From contig NC_071332.1 in assembly GCF_010183535.1 (NCBI RefSeq), positions 6,138,001-6,202,000 on the forward strand: a stretch of 64,000 bases of DNA, in the 5' to 3' direction. The notes under the pieces were generated by a model. It ran no database searches and was not told the DNA's origin. It worked only from the letters and a program-made list of their open reading frames with translations. This stretch comes from Caenorhabditis remanei. Its lineage: Eukaryota > Nematoda > Chromadorea > Rhabditida > Rhabditidae. A program made the position numbers and the translations under genes. Below are positions 41,904-54,450 of the stretch, piece by piece; positions within the stretch are counted from its first letter, which is position 1; every line of letters starts with the position of its first letter.

Positions 41904-42790
41904 CATTCTATTATAGACCCCCGTAAGATTAGGTTATACACCCCCCTGGGTAAACGTTGGAATACACCCCCCACAATGCGTGATTTAGTCATTTGGATGG
42001 GGGTGTTTATTGGAATGTTGGGACTATATTATGAACATTCTATTATAGACCCCCACACATTACAATATAACCCCCCAAATTTCAATCAGATGTGGGGGTA
42101 TATATTGTAATGTGAGCATCATTTTGATATAGGCCCCCCAATGACTGAGTATCATTGTTGGCAGTCAAATTGAATATTGATTACACTCAAAAATAATTAT
42201 TTTCTTCCGATTTTTTTTCGTTTTTTCGGGTTTTCTGTGCGTTTTTCAGCAGTTTTTCGCTAAAACTTTAAAATCTATCTTTAGGTTAAAACTAAAACGT
42301 CGATTTATGCTGAAATTCCCCCTGATTTTCCACAATTCTTAGGCTTAGGCTGAAATTCCCGTATCATTCTATTACACACCCCCTAAGCTCAGCGCCCTGG
42401 AAGTAGTGATTACCTTAAAACAGGACACCCTGGAGCTTACTCTCGCCCCGCCCATAAGCTTAGCGCCCTGGAAGCTGATTTTCCTTAATTCTTAGGCTTA
42501 GGCAGAAATTCAGGAGACATTCTATTAAACACCCCCCGGGGGTGGTATACCAACATGGCGTTTTGGGGGTGTTTATTGATACACGTGGGGGGTTATAATA
42601 GAAGATTGCCTGGTGTTTTGATATGAACCCCCACTTTCCACTGTGGGGGGCTTTAATGGTTTCATTATAACCCCCCACACTTTCTGTTCCATTATACAAC
42701 CCCACAGTTATAACCCCCCACTTTTCAGTTGGTGGGGGGTGTATTCCAACATGCGGGGAAGCTATCGGTGTGGGGGGGTATAACCGAATT
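41904..42790. repeat. C-rich interspersed repeat block
   Basis: The word CATTCTATTA recurs at 41904, 42036, 42365 and 42518, each time followed within a few bases by a run of C (CCCCC or CCCCCC). The complementary runs (GGGGGTGTTTATTG, GGGGGTATATATTG, TGGGGGGTGTATTCC) alternate with them, as do two copies of AGCGCCCTGGAAG. The block is therefore a patchwork of short sense and antisense units built on runs of five to seven C or G. It has no open reading frame of note. It resembles no element I can name. Confidence 0.7.
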
Positions 42791-42918
42791 TTCCCCGGAG
42801 TCCTAGTTCTGGTTCTGACTCAGGATCTGGCAAGCTTAAAAACGTGTCTTTCGTGATTCTATTTCTTCATTTCCTAAACTTCACTGATTTCTTATATTGT
42901 ATACTCTTCAGTTGTGAA

Positions 42919-44229
42919 ATGGAGAAGATGTTCGTTGAAGATCTCGATTCGGATATAAATGCCGCACGAGACAAGCTGAGAAATATCGATGAAAAAGTGA
43001 CAACGTTGAACGGAAGGTTGGTAGTAAACTTGTTTTTTCATTATAAACCATTTAAATGTTCCAGACCTCCGCGACAACGTATTTCGTATAACGATGAGCC
43101 AGAAGAGGCCCCACTCAGGAATGTCGGTCGTGATGCTTTCGGGCTGAAAGATGAAGCAAGTCCCTGGACGACTCGTAGAGAAGTTGAAGCACCAGCTGGA
43201 ATTCGTAAAAGAATCAGGTACGGTTGAGTAGGAAATATTCAATTCGAACCAATTAATTTCCAGCATCGAAGACAGGATTGATCGGCGCGGTGCGGGTGGA
43301 CGTCAGAGCTTCGACAATCAGAAACGACAACGCCCGGATTATTTGGACAATGAAGCTGACGAAGAGGAATTCGGAAAGCGTCAGAAGCGGTCACTTCAGT
43401 CTACTGTTGTGATGCCAGCTTTGGATTCAAAAGGAAGAGAGGAGAAGATAGAAAAGTTGAAAGAAACCGAGAATAAAGACAGTAAGCAAAGAAATCGGCG
43501 CTTATTCTCAAGTTTGGTGATGGGAACTTTGACGTCTTTCAAGAAAACTGAAAAGAAGACTGCTCAGCAAGAGAAACAAGAGGAAGTTGAGAAACGACTC
43601 GAAGAAACGAAAAAGAAGGACTTGGAATCGGTTGGAACATCAATTTCAATAAATTTAAGCTAACAAAAATTATTTCAGAGACGCGAAGAGAAACACGAAC
43701 TTCTGAACAAGCGACGTGAACAAGAGAAAGAATTGCAAGGATTACAGCGAAAGAAGGCTATGATTCAGTACGCTGAACAACATGTCAATCAGTTGAAGCT
43801 TATGAAGGGTTGGATAAAGACATCAACAAGTCCACATATCTTCTGGCAACCAGTGAAGCACACAGTTCGTTCATTGGAATTGAAGCAAGCAACAGAGAGG
43901 CAACTCGACGGTGAGTAGACAGTAGATTCTCCCTGCGTTTTCTTAGTGTTTCATGAATAAATATGCATTTCTTTGACTTTCCAGATCAAATTGTCGAACG
44001 GCAAGAGAAGTTGAAAAGGGATCTGGAGGAACGAGGCAGAAATGTATCGGAGAGTCAAGGAGATCACCAAGATGACGAAGGAGAGGACGACGAATACGAG
44101 GATGATGGCGAAGAGAAAAATGAGAATGAGGATATTGAAGTGGTGTTAAAAACTGAAGATGATTTGAAAAGAGAGGCAGAAGATGAGGAGAAAGAGGATG
44201 ATATTGATGTTCACGTTGAGCTCGATTGA
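42919..44229 (+). CDS. Pinin-like splicing-associated nuclear protein
   Basis: Five exons (42919-43016, 43065-43217, 43264-43630, 43679-43910, 43985-44229) give 364 aa. The central pinin/SDK/MemA domain is clear: RNRRLFSSLVMGTLTSFKK, then a long charged coiled coil (EKQEEVEKRLEETKKKDLES, ELLNKRREQEKELQGLQRKK) and the ending KTSTSPHIFWQPVKH. The C-terminus is an acidic low-complexity tail (DDEGEDDEYEDDGEEKNENE). Pinin associates with the exon-junction complex/ASAP-PSAP proteins and modulates splicing in nuclear speckles. The N-terminus (residues 1-35, a coiled coil with DINAARDKLRNIDEKVTTL) matches family layout. It lies between lin-46 and the Shaw channel, as I recall in C. elegans R186. The 3' end converges on the channel gene. 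Confidence 0.9.
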
Positions 44230-44690
44230 TTCGTTGAGTGGGTTTCAGGTACCAACCGATAAGCCGTTTCGTCTCGAAGCTTCCCCCTCGAATCGTCAAC
44301 AACAATTCTCTCAGTTTTAATTAATATTTCAGGTATCTCCGGGGGAAGTTTTGTAAGTTTTTTGTACCTCCCACTCTTATTTCCGTTTTAACTGTGTGCT
44401 CCCGATTTAATAACAATTGCTTCCAAACTATATATTTTGTTCTTCTCATGCTCTCCCCATGTTACTTCAATCGTCGTGTCAAATTTTGCGGACAATGGAT
44501 GAAAAAATTTAAATAAATATTTATTATATTTCTAGCTGACAGGAAATCTGGGAAAAAATTAGAGATCAAACTAATACTCGTCAATGTCGGGGTTTTTGAT
44601 GAAATGATGCATTTGGTCACAACTCTTTTTTGTTTTCTTGTGAGAAAGGAAATGAAAGTGAGAGATGAAGAAAATTGAGAAATTATCGAA
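44230..44690. other. Convergent 3' flank (pinin / Shaw channel)
   Basis: About 460 bp between two convergent stops, with AATAAA-type hexamers near 44510 for the pinin message. No further gene is seen. Confidence 0.6.
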
Positions 44691-47294
44691 TCAAATTAGT
44701 GTGTGTGGAGGTGTATGGTTGTTTGATACAAGAGGTGTATGCTCCATATTCTTCCTTTGTGTCGGACCATTGGAATTCCGAACCGGAGCATGTTTGACCT
44801 GAAAAATGTTTAAAATGATTCAGAAATCCCTTCAAAAACTAACATGCTGCGCAACTTGGTCCATCGAAAGAACTCCTCGTCGTTTCTTTGGCATCTTCGA
44901 ACGAGCCTGCGTATGGGAATAGAACATGGCAAAGTTGGAGACGATAACCTTAAAAATTTCGAATTCATAACAACTTTATTGTCTTGTTTTGTTGTGCAAC
45001 ATTTCACTTTTTCTGCATTCTAATTAGACAACAAAAACCAAAAGACATAAAAACTTACTGGAACTGGCAGCGCGATGGTAAGCACACCAGCAAGAGCACA
45101 AATCGAACCGATGAGACGACCCAAGTAGGTATGAGGTGTTATATCACCATAGCCAATTGTCGTCATTGTGACAATCTGGAAATTAATTATTTTAAATTGT
45201 GAGAAGAATAAAGAAGAACTCACAGCCCACCAAAGCCCGATCGGAATCGATACAAACTGATTATCTTCATTACTTTCGACTCGTTCTGCATAATAAACGA
45301 GAGATGCGAAAACGACGACGCCTAACACCAAAAAGAATACTAGAAGCATCAACTCCTTGGCAGACGCTCGGAACGTATGCATCAGAATCTTCAGACCAGA
45401 ATTGTGATGAGTGAGTTTGAAGAGACGCATGATACGGATGATTGAGAAGAACTCGAGATCTGCCGTCGCTCCGAACATACTTGATAACAAATCGATGTAG
45501 AAAGTGAGGGTGGCGACGATATCGATGATGTTGACTGGAGCACGGAGGTAGTCGAAACGAGATGGACATGAAGCGAATCTCGCGAGGATCTCGATGGTGA
45601 ACCAAATATTACATATTGTTTCGATATACTGGAAAAATACGAAATTAGAGAGAGAATGCAAAAAAAAACGGTTAATTTCAGAGGTGTATAACGAGATGTC
45701 ATGTTCAAATAGTTGTATCTCGAAAACTACAGAAGCTACCAAAAAATTATAAACTACAAAAATGAAAATCAGGTTTTGGATTATTTTTTTGAAGTTGAAA
45801 ACTTTAAGATAGATTTCGTAGTTTTTGAGAAATAAACTTTAGAACCAAACCAACTTTTCCATTTGCTCCCTTCACAGTATCAAATTCAAAAAGATGTATC
45901 CGAAAAACTTTTAAATTTGCCAAAATTAGATTTATTATAAAAAAATCAAACCCTATAACCGGATAATATTCTAAATGTCTGCAGTATTTTGATAATTTAA
46001 ATAGATCTTGAGATATACGGTTTGGATGTACATCACTTTCTTCATTTCTGATTTTTGTTTTCCGTTCGAAAGATGTTTCTCCAAACCCATTGAAGTTATC
46101 AAAAAGTTGTTAATTACAAAAATAGTGGTCTAAATTTTAACTTCATTTTTGTAATTATCAATTTTTGATAGCTTTTAAAGCTTTTGAGATATTCGCATTC
46201 AATTGGAACATATCAGAGGAATAAGATAATACAGATAAAGAACCAAGGATTTACGAGTTTTCCTCACAAATTCACAAAGAAAAAACTCACCATAAAAGTG
46301 GGATGCGGCCTAGAATTACTCTTATCAATATTGATTTGTGCGGGATGTATTCGTGACGACGTGCTTCGATGATTCCTCGAAAAGTTTCCAAACGGAGCAA
46401 GTTCGGGTATTCTAAGACCCGGATGTGTTTTCAAACAGAATACAATAATGGCAGTGATTAGAAAGAATACAGAAATCGCAGCGATGAATTGAGCAGATCG
46501 AGAGGAGTTCGGTTCGTCGAAAAGTCGCCAGATTCGAGGTTTTATTTTCTGCCAGGCGCTTAGACTTTGGTTGTGATAGTCATCTTCCCATCCGAATCGT
46601 TTGTAGAGCTCCTGGAATCGTTTTTCCTTTTGAATTTAATGAGAAATTGGAGAATTTTGCTATTGGCAGCGCATAACGATTACTGTAGTTACAGTAGCAT
46701 TATAGCACACTGCAGAAAATACTCTCTAACAAGTTTAAAAAAACTCACTGGCCCCTCCGTTTGATCTACTTCTATATCCAACTCATCCAATGTTTTCAGC
46801 ACATCTTGTGTATCCCTTGTTCCAGATAACGTCATCCAACAACACGGTTCACATTCGTTTGAATCAAGACCCCAGTACTAAAATTAGAGATTTTTCTTGA
46901 TATTCTGTTCCCAAGATTCCCCGAGAACTCACTTTCAATTCCTCCTCGAATAATGGTCCACACACGTCTAAAGGGTAATGAAGTTTGCCCGTTCTGCAAA
47001 TAATTCAAAGTTCGAAAAACCTCATTTTCCTGATTTCAGACCTATAATAATTGAGTATTTGCGCGAAAACTCCTGGATGTCGATCGAAAAAATACTCGTT
47101 TAGCACTGGATCATAATTAGCCAAATTTGTAGTCAATCGGGAGAGTCTGAAAACGATTTCTTAGGAAACAGAGTAACAAGAAAATTCAAGAATACCTCGT
47201 AGCCGGAATCTTCTTAAGTGTATGCTTATAGGTCTCGTGTCGGACTCCGCCCACATTGAGAATGATTCGGTATTCACTGTCCATGACAGTTTGT
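44691..47294 (-). CDS. shw-3: Shaw-type (Kv3) voltage-gated potassium channel
   Basis: Nine exons (47196-47294, 47042-47146, 46933-46993, 46749-46877, 46291-46611, 45225-45629, 45059-45175, 44844-44948, 44691-44798) close in frame and encode almost the whole channel. The T1 tetramerisation domain starts [18 protein letters not shown] and has the zinc site cysteines ([20 protein letters not shown]). S1 is near [15 protein letters not shown]4 reads [13 protein letters not shown] with the low charge typical of Shaw; the pore has [13 protein letters not shown]6 has [13 protein letters not shown]. It forms a tetrameric K+-selective channel in neuron or muscle membranes. An ATG at 47284 lies in the first of these exons, but frame continuity suggests an extra upstream coding exon at 57431-57474, which would give 497 aa. 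The symbol rests on recalled synteny with R186.5 next to lin-46 and pinin. Confidence 0.9.
45710..46200. repeat. Dispersed TTTTTGATAG repeat inside channel intron
   Basis: The intron between the S1 and S2-S5 exons carries several words of the AT-rich inverted-repeat family: GAAGTTATCAAAAAGTTGT, ACAAAAATAGTGGTCTAAA and TTTTTGTAATTATCAATTTT. It appears to be at least two degenerate units. Confidence 0.5.
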
Positions 47295-48214
47295 CTGAAA
47301 ACTTTCGATAAAGTATTTGATAAAAAATTTGGGGAACAGATGATTCGTAAAATTGAAATTCGTAAATTTCGAGAATAATTCACATCCGTAAAATCGTAAA
47401 TTTTAAAGTTTGCTGGGAGATCTCTCTCAAACGGGGCGGCCGAGAGGCAGCATCTGGAGCGTGATGAATTGTTGTGTTGAGACCGGATAATAACAATCAT
47501 AAAAGCGTGCCCCAACGGATGGAAGGGACTGAAGAAGCAGTCTTATTTTTTTTGCCGTCAGCACCACAGTTGGAACCCGAAAGCCCCATCTCTACTTCCC
47601 GAAGTCACCCGCATCCCATTGTTCCAGTTCGTATGTTTGTCCCTCCGTATCTCTCCGCCCCGCCCATCCCCCTTCTTCGGCTTCTTCCCTCATTAAAATT
47701 TGATCACATACACACGACGCCAAAAAAGCGCGGAGAATATGTAGACAAAGCCTTTCGAGTCATGTATAGTTGCATATTTGGGTCAAGACTCTGAGTTATG
47801 AGATAGAGAGATCTAGTGATGAGTGATGAGCGGGGGAAAACAAGTGTGTTCAGAAGTGTGAGATGGTTCTTGTTTATAGGTTTTTTTGGTTCTAAGAAGT
47901 CAGAGAAAGTGAACTTTCGAAAAAAAAAGTTTTCGTGTGGAAAATGGAAAATCTGAACTAATGTGGTTTTAGTAAACATTGAGGCGGGGCTAAGAAGGGT
48001 AGGGGTCAAAATGAATTTTTGAGAGTTGTGGGCCAAGAGAAGTAGGCTCCAGAGGATTTCGAAGACAAAACAAAAGTTTATTTATCAAGACGTCAAAGTT
48101 TTCGCAACCGCGCTCCACTGAAACTCGTAGAAGTAGCTATTTTTCCGTCTAGAAGAGTGTTGGAAGTATCTAACTATAACATCCGTGGAAATTGAAAAAA
48201 ATCTTTCTTATGAT

Positions 48215-48470
48215 TTGGTTACTGTACCTGCTATAATTCTACAACTGTAACTGCAATATTCTACTGAAGAACTGTAATTGCCGTGGTTACTGTATCTACC
48301 GTAATCCCCCGGTGACTCTATTCGTGAACAACTTTTTAGCGCTCTGTTGGATGAAAATTCGATCATTCTGTAACTACAGTAACCTAAAATCTCGACGCCG
48401 GATTACTGTAGAAAAACAGAAATATCCCGGCTACAGTAAACCAAAAAGGTAAAATCAAAACTTTGAGAAA
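48215..48470. repeat. TACTGTA-rich repeat cluster
   Basis: Words such as GGTTACTGTA, CTGTAACTACAGTAACC, TACTGTAG and GCTACAGTAA occur about ten times in both senses in 250 bp. This resembles the TACTGTA/TACAGTA dispersed repeats common in Caenorhabditis noncoding DNA. Confidence 0.55.
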
Positions 48471-49219
48471 AAGTGTACTTTCTCTTACAAATCACCTGCT
48501 CCAAAACTTCAATTCTCAAAAAGTGTCCACAACACAAAGAACGGACACATAAACACATAAAAACGTCCAAGTAACTCCACTTCCTGCTACCTCTCTACTC
48601 GGGATCTTAGAAGGCGAGAGCAAGAATTTCCGGAATTATTTATTTTGAATCCAATTTTTTTTCCTATTCTCTCACCAAAAATAAATACAATTTCTGTTCT
48701 TAGTAACGAGAACAAATCCGCTCAGGTTACCAAGAAACGTCCACAAAAACGAACATCGAAAGAGTTTTGTTCGAAAAGTGTTGCGGAATGACATTGAAAA
48801 TAGAAAATCCAACAAGTGGATGAGAATCCTCTCCTGCAGAGATTGAGACGACTGGCAAAAGAGAGGGCTTATCGTTCACGGGTAATTCGATATGTTTTGT
48901 CACATACTCTAGATTGCAGGACGGAGGAAAAAAAAAGAAAATGGGAGAATGAAGGAGAAGAAGAAGAGCAAAAATAAGTAGTAGTAGAAGGTGAAAATGG
49001 ATCAAGACTGACGAAGAAGACGACTCGGCTTAATGTACGTAATTATAGAGGGTAAGGAAAGAAGAGAAAGTCACTTCTTGTCTCGAGCAATTAGCCATTT
49101 CATTTTGACCAGAATGACTTTTCGATTTTTTCGATTTCGGTTATAAGCGTTTTGGTCCCTATTGTGAACACTTTTCCAGCAAAAACTGCCTAGATTAAAA
49201 GCTTCTCAGACTTATCAAA

Positions 49220-49500
49220 GTTTTCACAACCGTCATTTTGTAGTTGATAATATTTTGATAGCTATCGTTCATAGTTTTTAAGTTATCTTTTTTTGACTAG
49301 GAATTCGAGAGAATGAGATATTGAGAGAGTGCAGAGAAGCTAGAGTCTATGATTTCTCTGCACTCTCTCCTCTCACAAGTCAGGTAGTTGGAGATCTCGC
49401 ATCACGAAGACTTGGAGAGTTATCAAAAAGTTTTCAACTACAAAAATGAAGATCTAAATCTGGGCTACATTTTTGTAGGTGACATCTTGTTTGTAGAATC
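49220..49500. repeat. Dispersed TTTTTGATAG repeat in the long interval
   Basis: Two arms are visible, with TTGTAGTTGATAATATTTTGATAGC on one side and GAGTTATCAAAAAGTTTTCAACTACAAAAATG on the other (words given in part only). A direct inner pair, AATGAGATATTGAGAGAGTGCAGAG-like and CTCTGCACTCTCTCC, also forms a stem near 49311-49372. Confidence 0.5.
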
Positions 49501-50689
49501 TGTTCCTAGGAAGATAGGAAAGGTTGCAGATTGGGTATGACAGTCCCAGAATCTCACTTTTGACAGGAACAGCTTCGAGAAATCATAAAAAGTGATACTG
49601 CCTATAAAAATCTGAATTCATACAAGAAACATTAAAAAAATTCAAAGCTTTGCCACTATTCCTGACATCCTATTCTTTAAGTTTTCCAAATATTTGTAGA
49701 AAATTAAAAAATTTACTCACCTCGGCATTTAGTCAGTTTTGCTAACACTCTTCACTCCTCTTTCACCAAAAATTATAATGAATTCATTTTCAAAAGTGTT
49801 TGAGAAAATCCAATTTATTTTCCAGCTGTTTATGAATTATTGAGGAGATTAATATGTTTTTAGAAACATGACTAATTGACATCAGTCTTCCGAAAATGTT
49901 TTGCACTTTTTGCGATAAATTTGGAATTTTGAAACAATTTCAGATCCGGGACTACTTTTTAATTATATCTATGCAATAGCCAGGGATTCTAGAAAACAGG
50001 AGCTCAAGATTCGTAAGATATCTGGTGGTGTACTGGCTCCCATATGTGGACATCATCAGAAAATACAATTTGGGTGGCCGCAATGGAGTGTGAAAAAGTA
50101 GAGAGAGAGAGAGATAGAGAGACAGTGAGAAAAGGCGGAACAAAATGAAAAGAATTTGTATGAAAAATGAGAAGGTCAGTTAAAAGAAAAGAAGGGAATC
50201 TGAGAAGATGAAAAATTAGACACGATTAGACAGAGATATGTGAGCTAATGAGAGAGGAAAGTGGGTGTTACTTCCGAAAATGAAAAAAAAAAATAGAAGA
50301 AGAGGAGGGCATTTCTGTGCAAATAAATTCATATTCAGGGGGGCTCTGCACTCAGAATAAATCAGTTTCATGATCCCCATTGAGTGCTCTTCCCCCCGCT
50401 GGTCACATTAATTGCCGCTCATCAAGAAGCACGGAAATGCACTTTGTCACCTCCCTAGAAGGTGGCGAACAGAAGAAGAATATGACGTGACGAGTGCTGG
50501 AAAAATGGGAAGAAGGAAGAAGGGAAATGAGGGTGAACGTTAGGAAAGAAGAGGAAAGGAAGCAGTTGGTGCAAGTGGACACAAGGATTATTACTCTCTT
50601 TTTATTATTATAGTCTGGAGGAAGGGTAGGTCGGGTTCTGGAAGTATGGGGAAGCTTTGGAGGTAATCAGAAATGAAAATAAAGTGAAT

Positions 50690-51290
50690 ACTCAAAGTTC
50701 GAAATCCCGAAGTCAGTATTTAGAAGACTAGATTCAGAATTTGAGATACTGGATTCTGAATCCGGGGTCCGCAATAAATAATTCAGCACGCAGGATTCAG
50801 GATATAGAATCTAAATTTCAGGGACCATGAATCACGAATCAGGAATTAGATCTCGAATAAAGAAATCTAGATAAATACTGACCTGGGACAAGAATTTAGG
50901 CTTCAGAATGAAAGATTGCGGAATCAAGATCCCAGGATTTAAGAACCCTGAAATTCGGGAACTCTGATTAAAAATGGGACTCAAATCTCAAGTTTCTGAT
51001 TATCTGTTTTTACAACTTCGAGTAAAGGATTCAAGGAATGATTCTGGATTCTGGATTCAGAATTCAGAGATAATCGATTCTAGTTTCGTAGTGAATGATT
51101 CTGGACTCTAGATTCTAAAACATATTCAGAGTTCAGGAATCTAGGTTCTAAATTCTGGAATATCGCTTTTGGATACTAAATTTATTGTTTCGAATTTGGA
51201 ACTCCAGGATCAAGAAATATAATTCCAGAATCAATAGGGAATTCTGAATTATTTTTCCCAAATCCAGGTTTTCAAACTCGAAGATAAAGA
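50690..51290. repeat. Degenerate GATTC-rich minisatellite-like stretch
   Basis: For 600 bp the sequence is dominated by variants of GGATTCAGAATT, GATTCTGGA, GAATCTAGG and AATTCCAGAATC, with no regular period. A smaller, similar stretch occupies intron 1 of the ground-like gene at 4740-4985. It has no coding capacity. Confidence 0.55.
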
Positions 51291-54229
51291 ATCAAAACCG
51301 CCAATTCACTGTTTTTAAGGAAATAGTAGAAAGAAAACTTTACAAAATAATACAAAAACTGAAACTACGCAATTTTCCGTTCACTGTTTCTGTCTGGATT
51401 CAGCATTTTATACCCGTTTTTCCGGTCAAATGATCAAATTGAAAACCGAGTACAATGAGCTTTGTAACCTGCCCTTTTCTCAATTTCATTTTTTCTCTCT
51501 TCTCTTTTTTCTCTTCCTCTTTTCCATTTTTTCAGAGCATCATCTAATTCATTTCCCCATTTTTTCCCCAGTCGTTTCGATTCATTTTGCAAATTGCCAA
51601 TTCTTTTTTGTTTTATTTTGAAACACTTACCCAAATGCAGTTGAAGGACTTGTTCCATTATTATTCCGTCGTCGAATTGACATTGACGGGAGGACGATCC
51701 AAAAACTGAATCAAGACAACGGATGAGAAGACGAAAGAATTGAGAAAAGAAGTCGAGAAGAAGAATGGAAGATTTTGAAACATGGAAATCAAAGAAAAAG
51801 AACAACTAGAGAAAGGTGTCCTGGCAACTATTCGGAAAGATGGAGGAAAGAGGGGCCGACGGCGACAGCAATAAATGAGAGCACACGACGACTCCGGAAC
51901 AAGAAGGACCTTTTCAAAGAAAGTTTCTTTGTGCTTTTTGAGAAATTTGGAGGTTTCGGAAAAACGGAAAACGGAAAAGAAGAGGACAAATTCTTGGTGT
52001 TGTTTAGGGGCTCGACCGGCCAGTTTCAGGTGAGGAGGAAGTACTGTAATTCAAGTTTTCCAGACTTGACAAAAATTTGAAGAACGAACTGATACATCTG
52101 GAAAACTGAATTTTCAAAGATCGTGAACTATATTAAAAGATTTTTTGATATCCGTCTTTCAGATCCGAAGACTAGCACTTATCTGTTTAGATTTATTAAA
52201 AAAAATGACTGTCACTAGAAGTCGTTTAACTTGGTTCATTGAGAAATTGAGAAAAATTTGAAAATGGATTCAGAATCCTCATGAATTCAGTTTCATGAAT
52301 CACATTTTCAGCCAAACTTTTGTATGAAAATGAAAAAAAAAACTGACAGTTTGAATATTGAAATAAGCATGTGGCCCAATATTTGTCTCACATCGGCCTC
52401 AACCAACAGTACTACCGGGCCTGCCGGAATACTGTATCAAAAATGTTAGTATTAATGAATGATTAATTAGCAATTAAGGTACAGTACTCTACAGTAACCC
52501 AACGAGGTGATTATGATAATTTCCATTGAGAAAAAAAAATTGAAGATATTAAATCTAAAACCAGATGTGTGAAATTAGGATCCAGGTTTCAAAAACATTA
52601 GTTAGGAAAAATTTTAATTCTGAAAACTGAAAAGGTTTTTCTTGAAAACAAATTACCGAAACTTGATGCTCGATAACTTTTTTGGGACAGTAAATTTTTT
52701 GAATTTTCAAAATGAAAAACGGGAAAAAATATCCATTAACTTATATTTGAAACTGGATCAACCTACAAAAACTATCAAAAATCGCTACAATACAAATTGC
52801 GGATACCGCATTTAAAAAACTTGTAATCCACAGTGATTTCATTTTAAGAGAACTTGCTAAATCTGATATTTTCTGAGAAAAAAAAGCAATAAAATCTGCA
52901 CTGCTGATTACTTTTATCATTCATGACTTGCTGCAAAATTCCAGAGTCAATTAGACCTGATCCATATTCCCCGTCAGATGACGTGACTGAAAAGAAAGTG
53001 CGTGAGAGGAAAGAAAAGTAGATCAAGAAGAAGATCTTGTCATTTAAGAAGAAGAAGATACTGAACGTTTTGATCTACTCTCTCGAAAAAGACTTTTCCT
53101 CCAACATTTTTGTTTAATGAATCGAGTAAAATGTATAATTTGTTCTTCCTCTTTTCCTAAATGAAGAGAATGTATCAGTGTCTTCTTCTTCTTCTCCGAA
53201 AAAAGAAAAACGAGAAAAGGGACTGCCTCTGGAGGAGAAGCGGTGGAGATATGTGTGCGAATGTGAATGTGAATAAATTTGATTAATTGGCTCGAAGAAA
53301 GTCAGGCTTTCGGTCGAAAGAGACCTCGCAGCTTCAGATCAAATCGAGAAGGACTTCTGGAAGTGACACCGAGTGACAAAACTATGCACTTTCCGAACTT
53401 ACACTTTCTTTTTACTTTTTTCTTCAAATGAGAGCAAAGAAGAACGAAAATAAGTAAAAAAAAACGGAGAAAGAAGAAGATGTCTTCGAAAAATGAGGTG
53501 AGGGAATGAGGAGCAAGTAGAAATTAATTTCAGAAATTGCTCTTTTCCTTTTCTCTGGAGGCGTCCACATTCCTATTTCCCCAAAACAGACTATATTTTC
53601 AGATGTCAGGTCTGACCCGAATACTAATCTCGTTTCATTTTTTCTCTCAGCACTTTTTAGCCAAAAATAAGAAAAAAGAAGAAGATAACAAAAAATAGAG
53701 AGAATAGTTGTGATAGTGTCCAGTCTCTTTGTTGACTATAGTCAAAATAAAATAAAAAAGGGAATAAGATAAAGTAGCTATCTCACGAGGCTCTCTCACA
53801 CAATTAGCGTTCTGATTGCTATTGGCAACATGGGTTGAGGGAAGGAGGAGTGTGTGAGAAAACTGACAAAAACAAGTAGTAGTATTCTCTCTTTCTGTAT
53901 GAGAATAACAAAAACGTATAAACAAAAAAAGACTGGAGGTGGGTCAATCAAATTGATGATTACCTGGTGTGCAGTCGAGGTGAAATCCGATATTTTCAGA
54001 GAAATCCGAACGAGTCGCCACTGAAGGTGCAGAGGGGGCGTGTTTTTCCGAAACACAAATTCAGATTCTTTGATCGCGAATCGTGGAATTTGCACAGTTC
54101 AGACAGATTCAATCCGTTGGATTTAGGATTCTACAAGTGAAAACCGTCAACTTTGACAGTGAGCTATGACATTATCGATTATCTAGGAGCCCAAAGGTAT
54201 TGTTAGTAATGATAGCTCAAATACCATGA

Positions 54230-54450
54230 ACGATGTCTATCAAAAATTATCAACTACAAAAATGACGATCTCTGCTCTTTATGATAGGACTGGATCCGCT
54301 TCAGAGTGTTCTGAAAATTCTCGACACCATTGTAATCGCTAATCATACAAAGTGTTTAACGCTGAAACTTGGAGAGCAATCAAAAAGTTGTCAACTACAA
54401 AATTGTTGTTCAAATTCAGGTCTAAGTTTTTGTAGTTCATAACCTTTTTG
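54230..54450. repeat. Dispersed TTTTTGATAG repeat in the long interval
   Basis: AAAAATTATCAACTACAAAAATGACGATC and ATCAAAAAGTTGTCAACTACAAAATTG (partly quoted words) are direct relatives, followed by TTTTTGTAGTTCATAACC in the opposite sense. Another copy of the AT-rich inverted-repeat family. Confidence 0.5.

Noticed and set aside
43943..44305. 120-codon minus-strand frame
   Set aside because: It is antisense to the acidic repeat-like tail of pinin, which naturally leaves the opposite strand open.
47474..47794. 106-codon plus-strand frame opposite the channel start
   Set aside because: Proline-rich low-complexity translation without splice signals, inside the probable channel intron.
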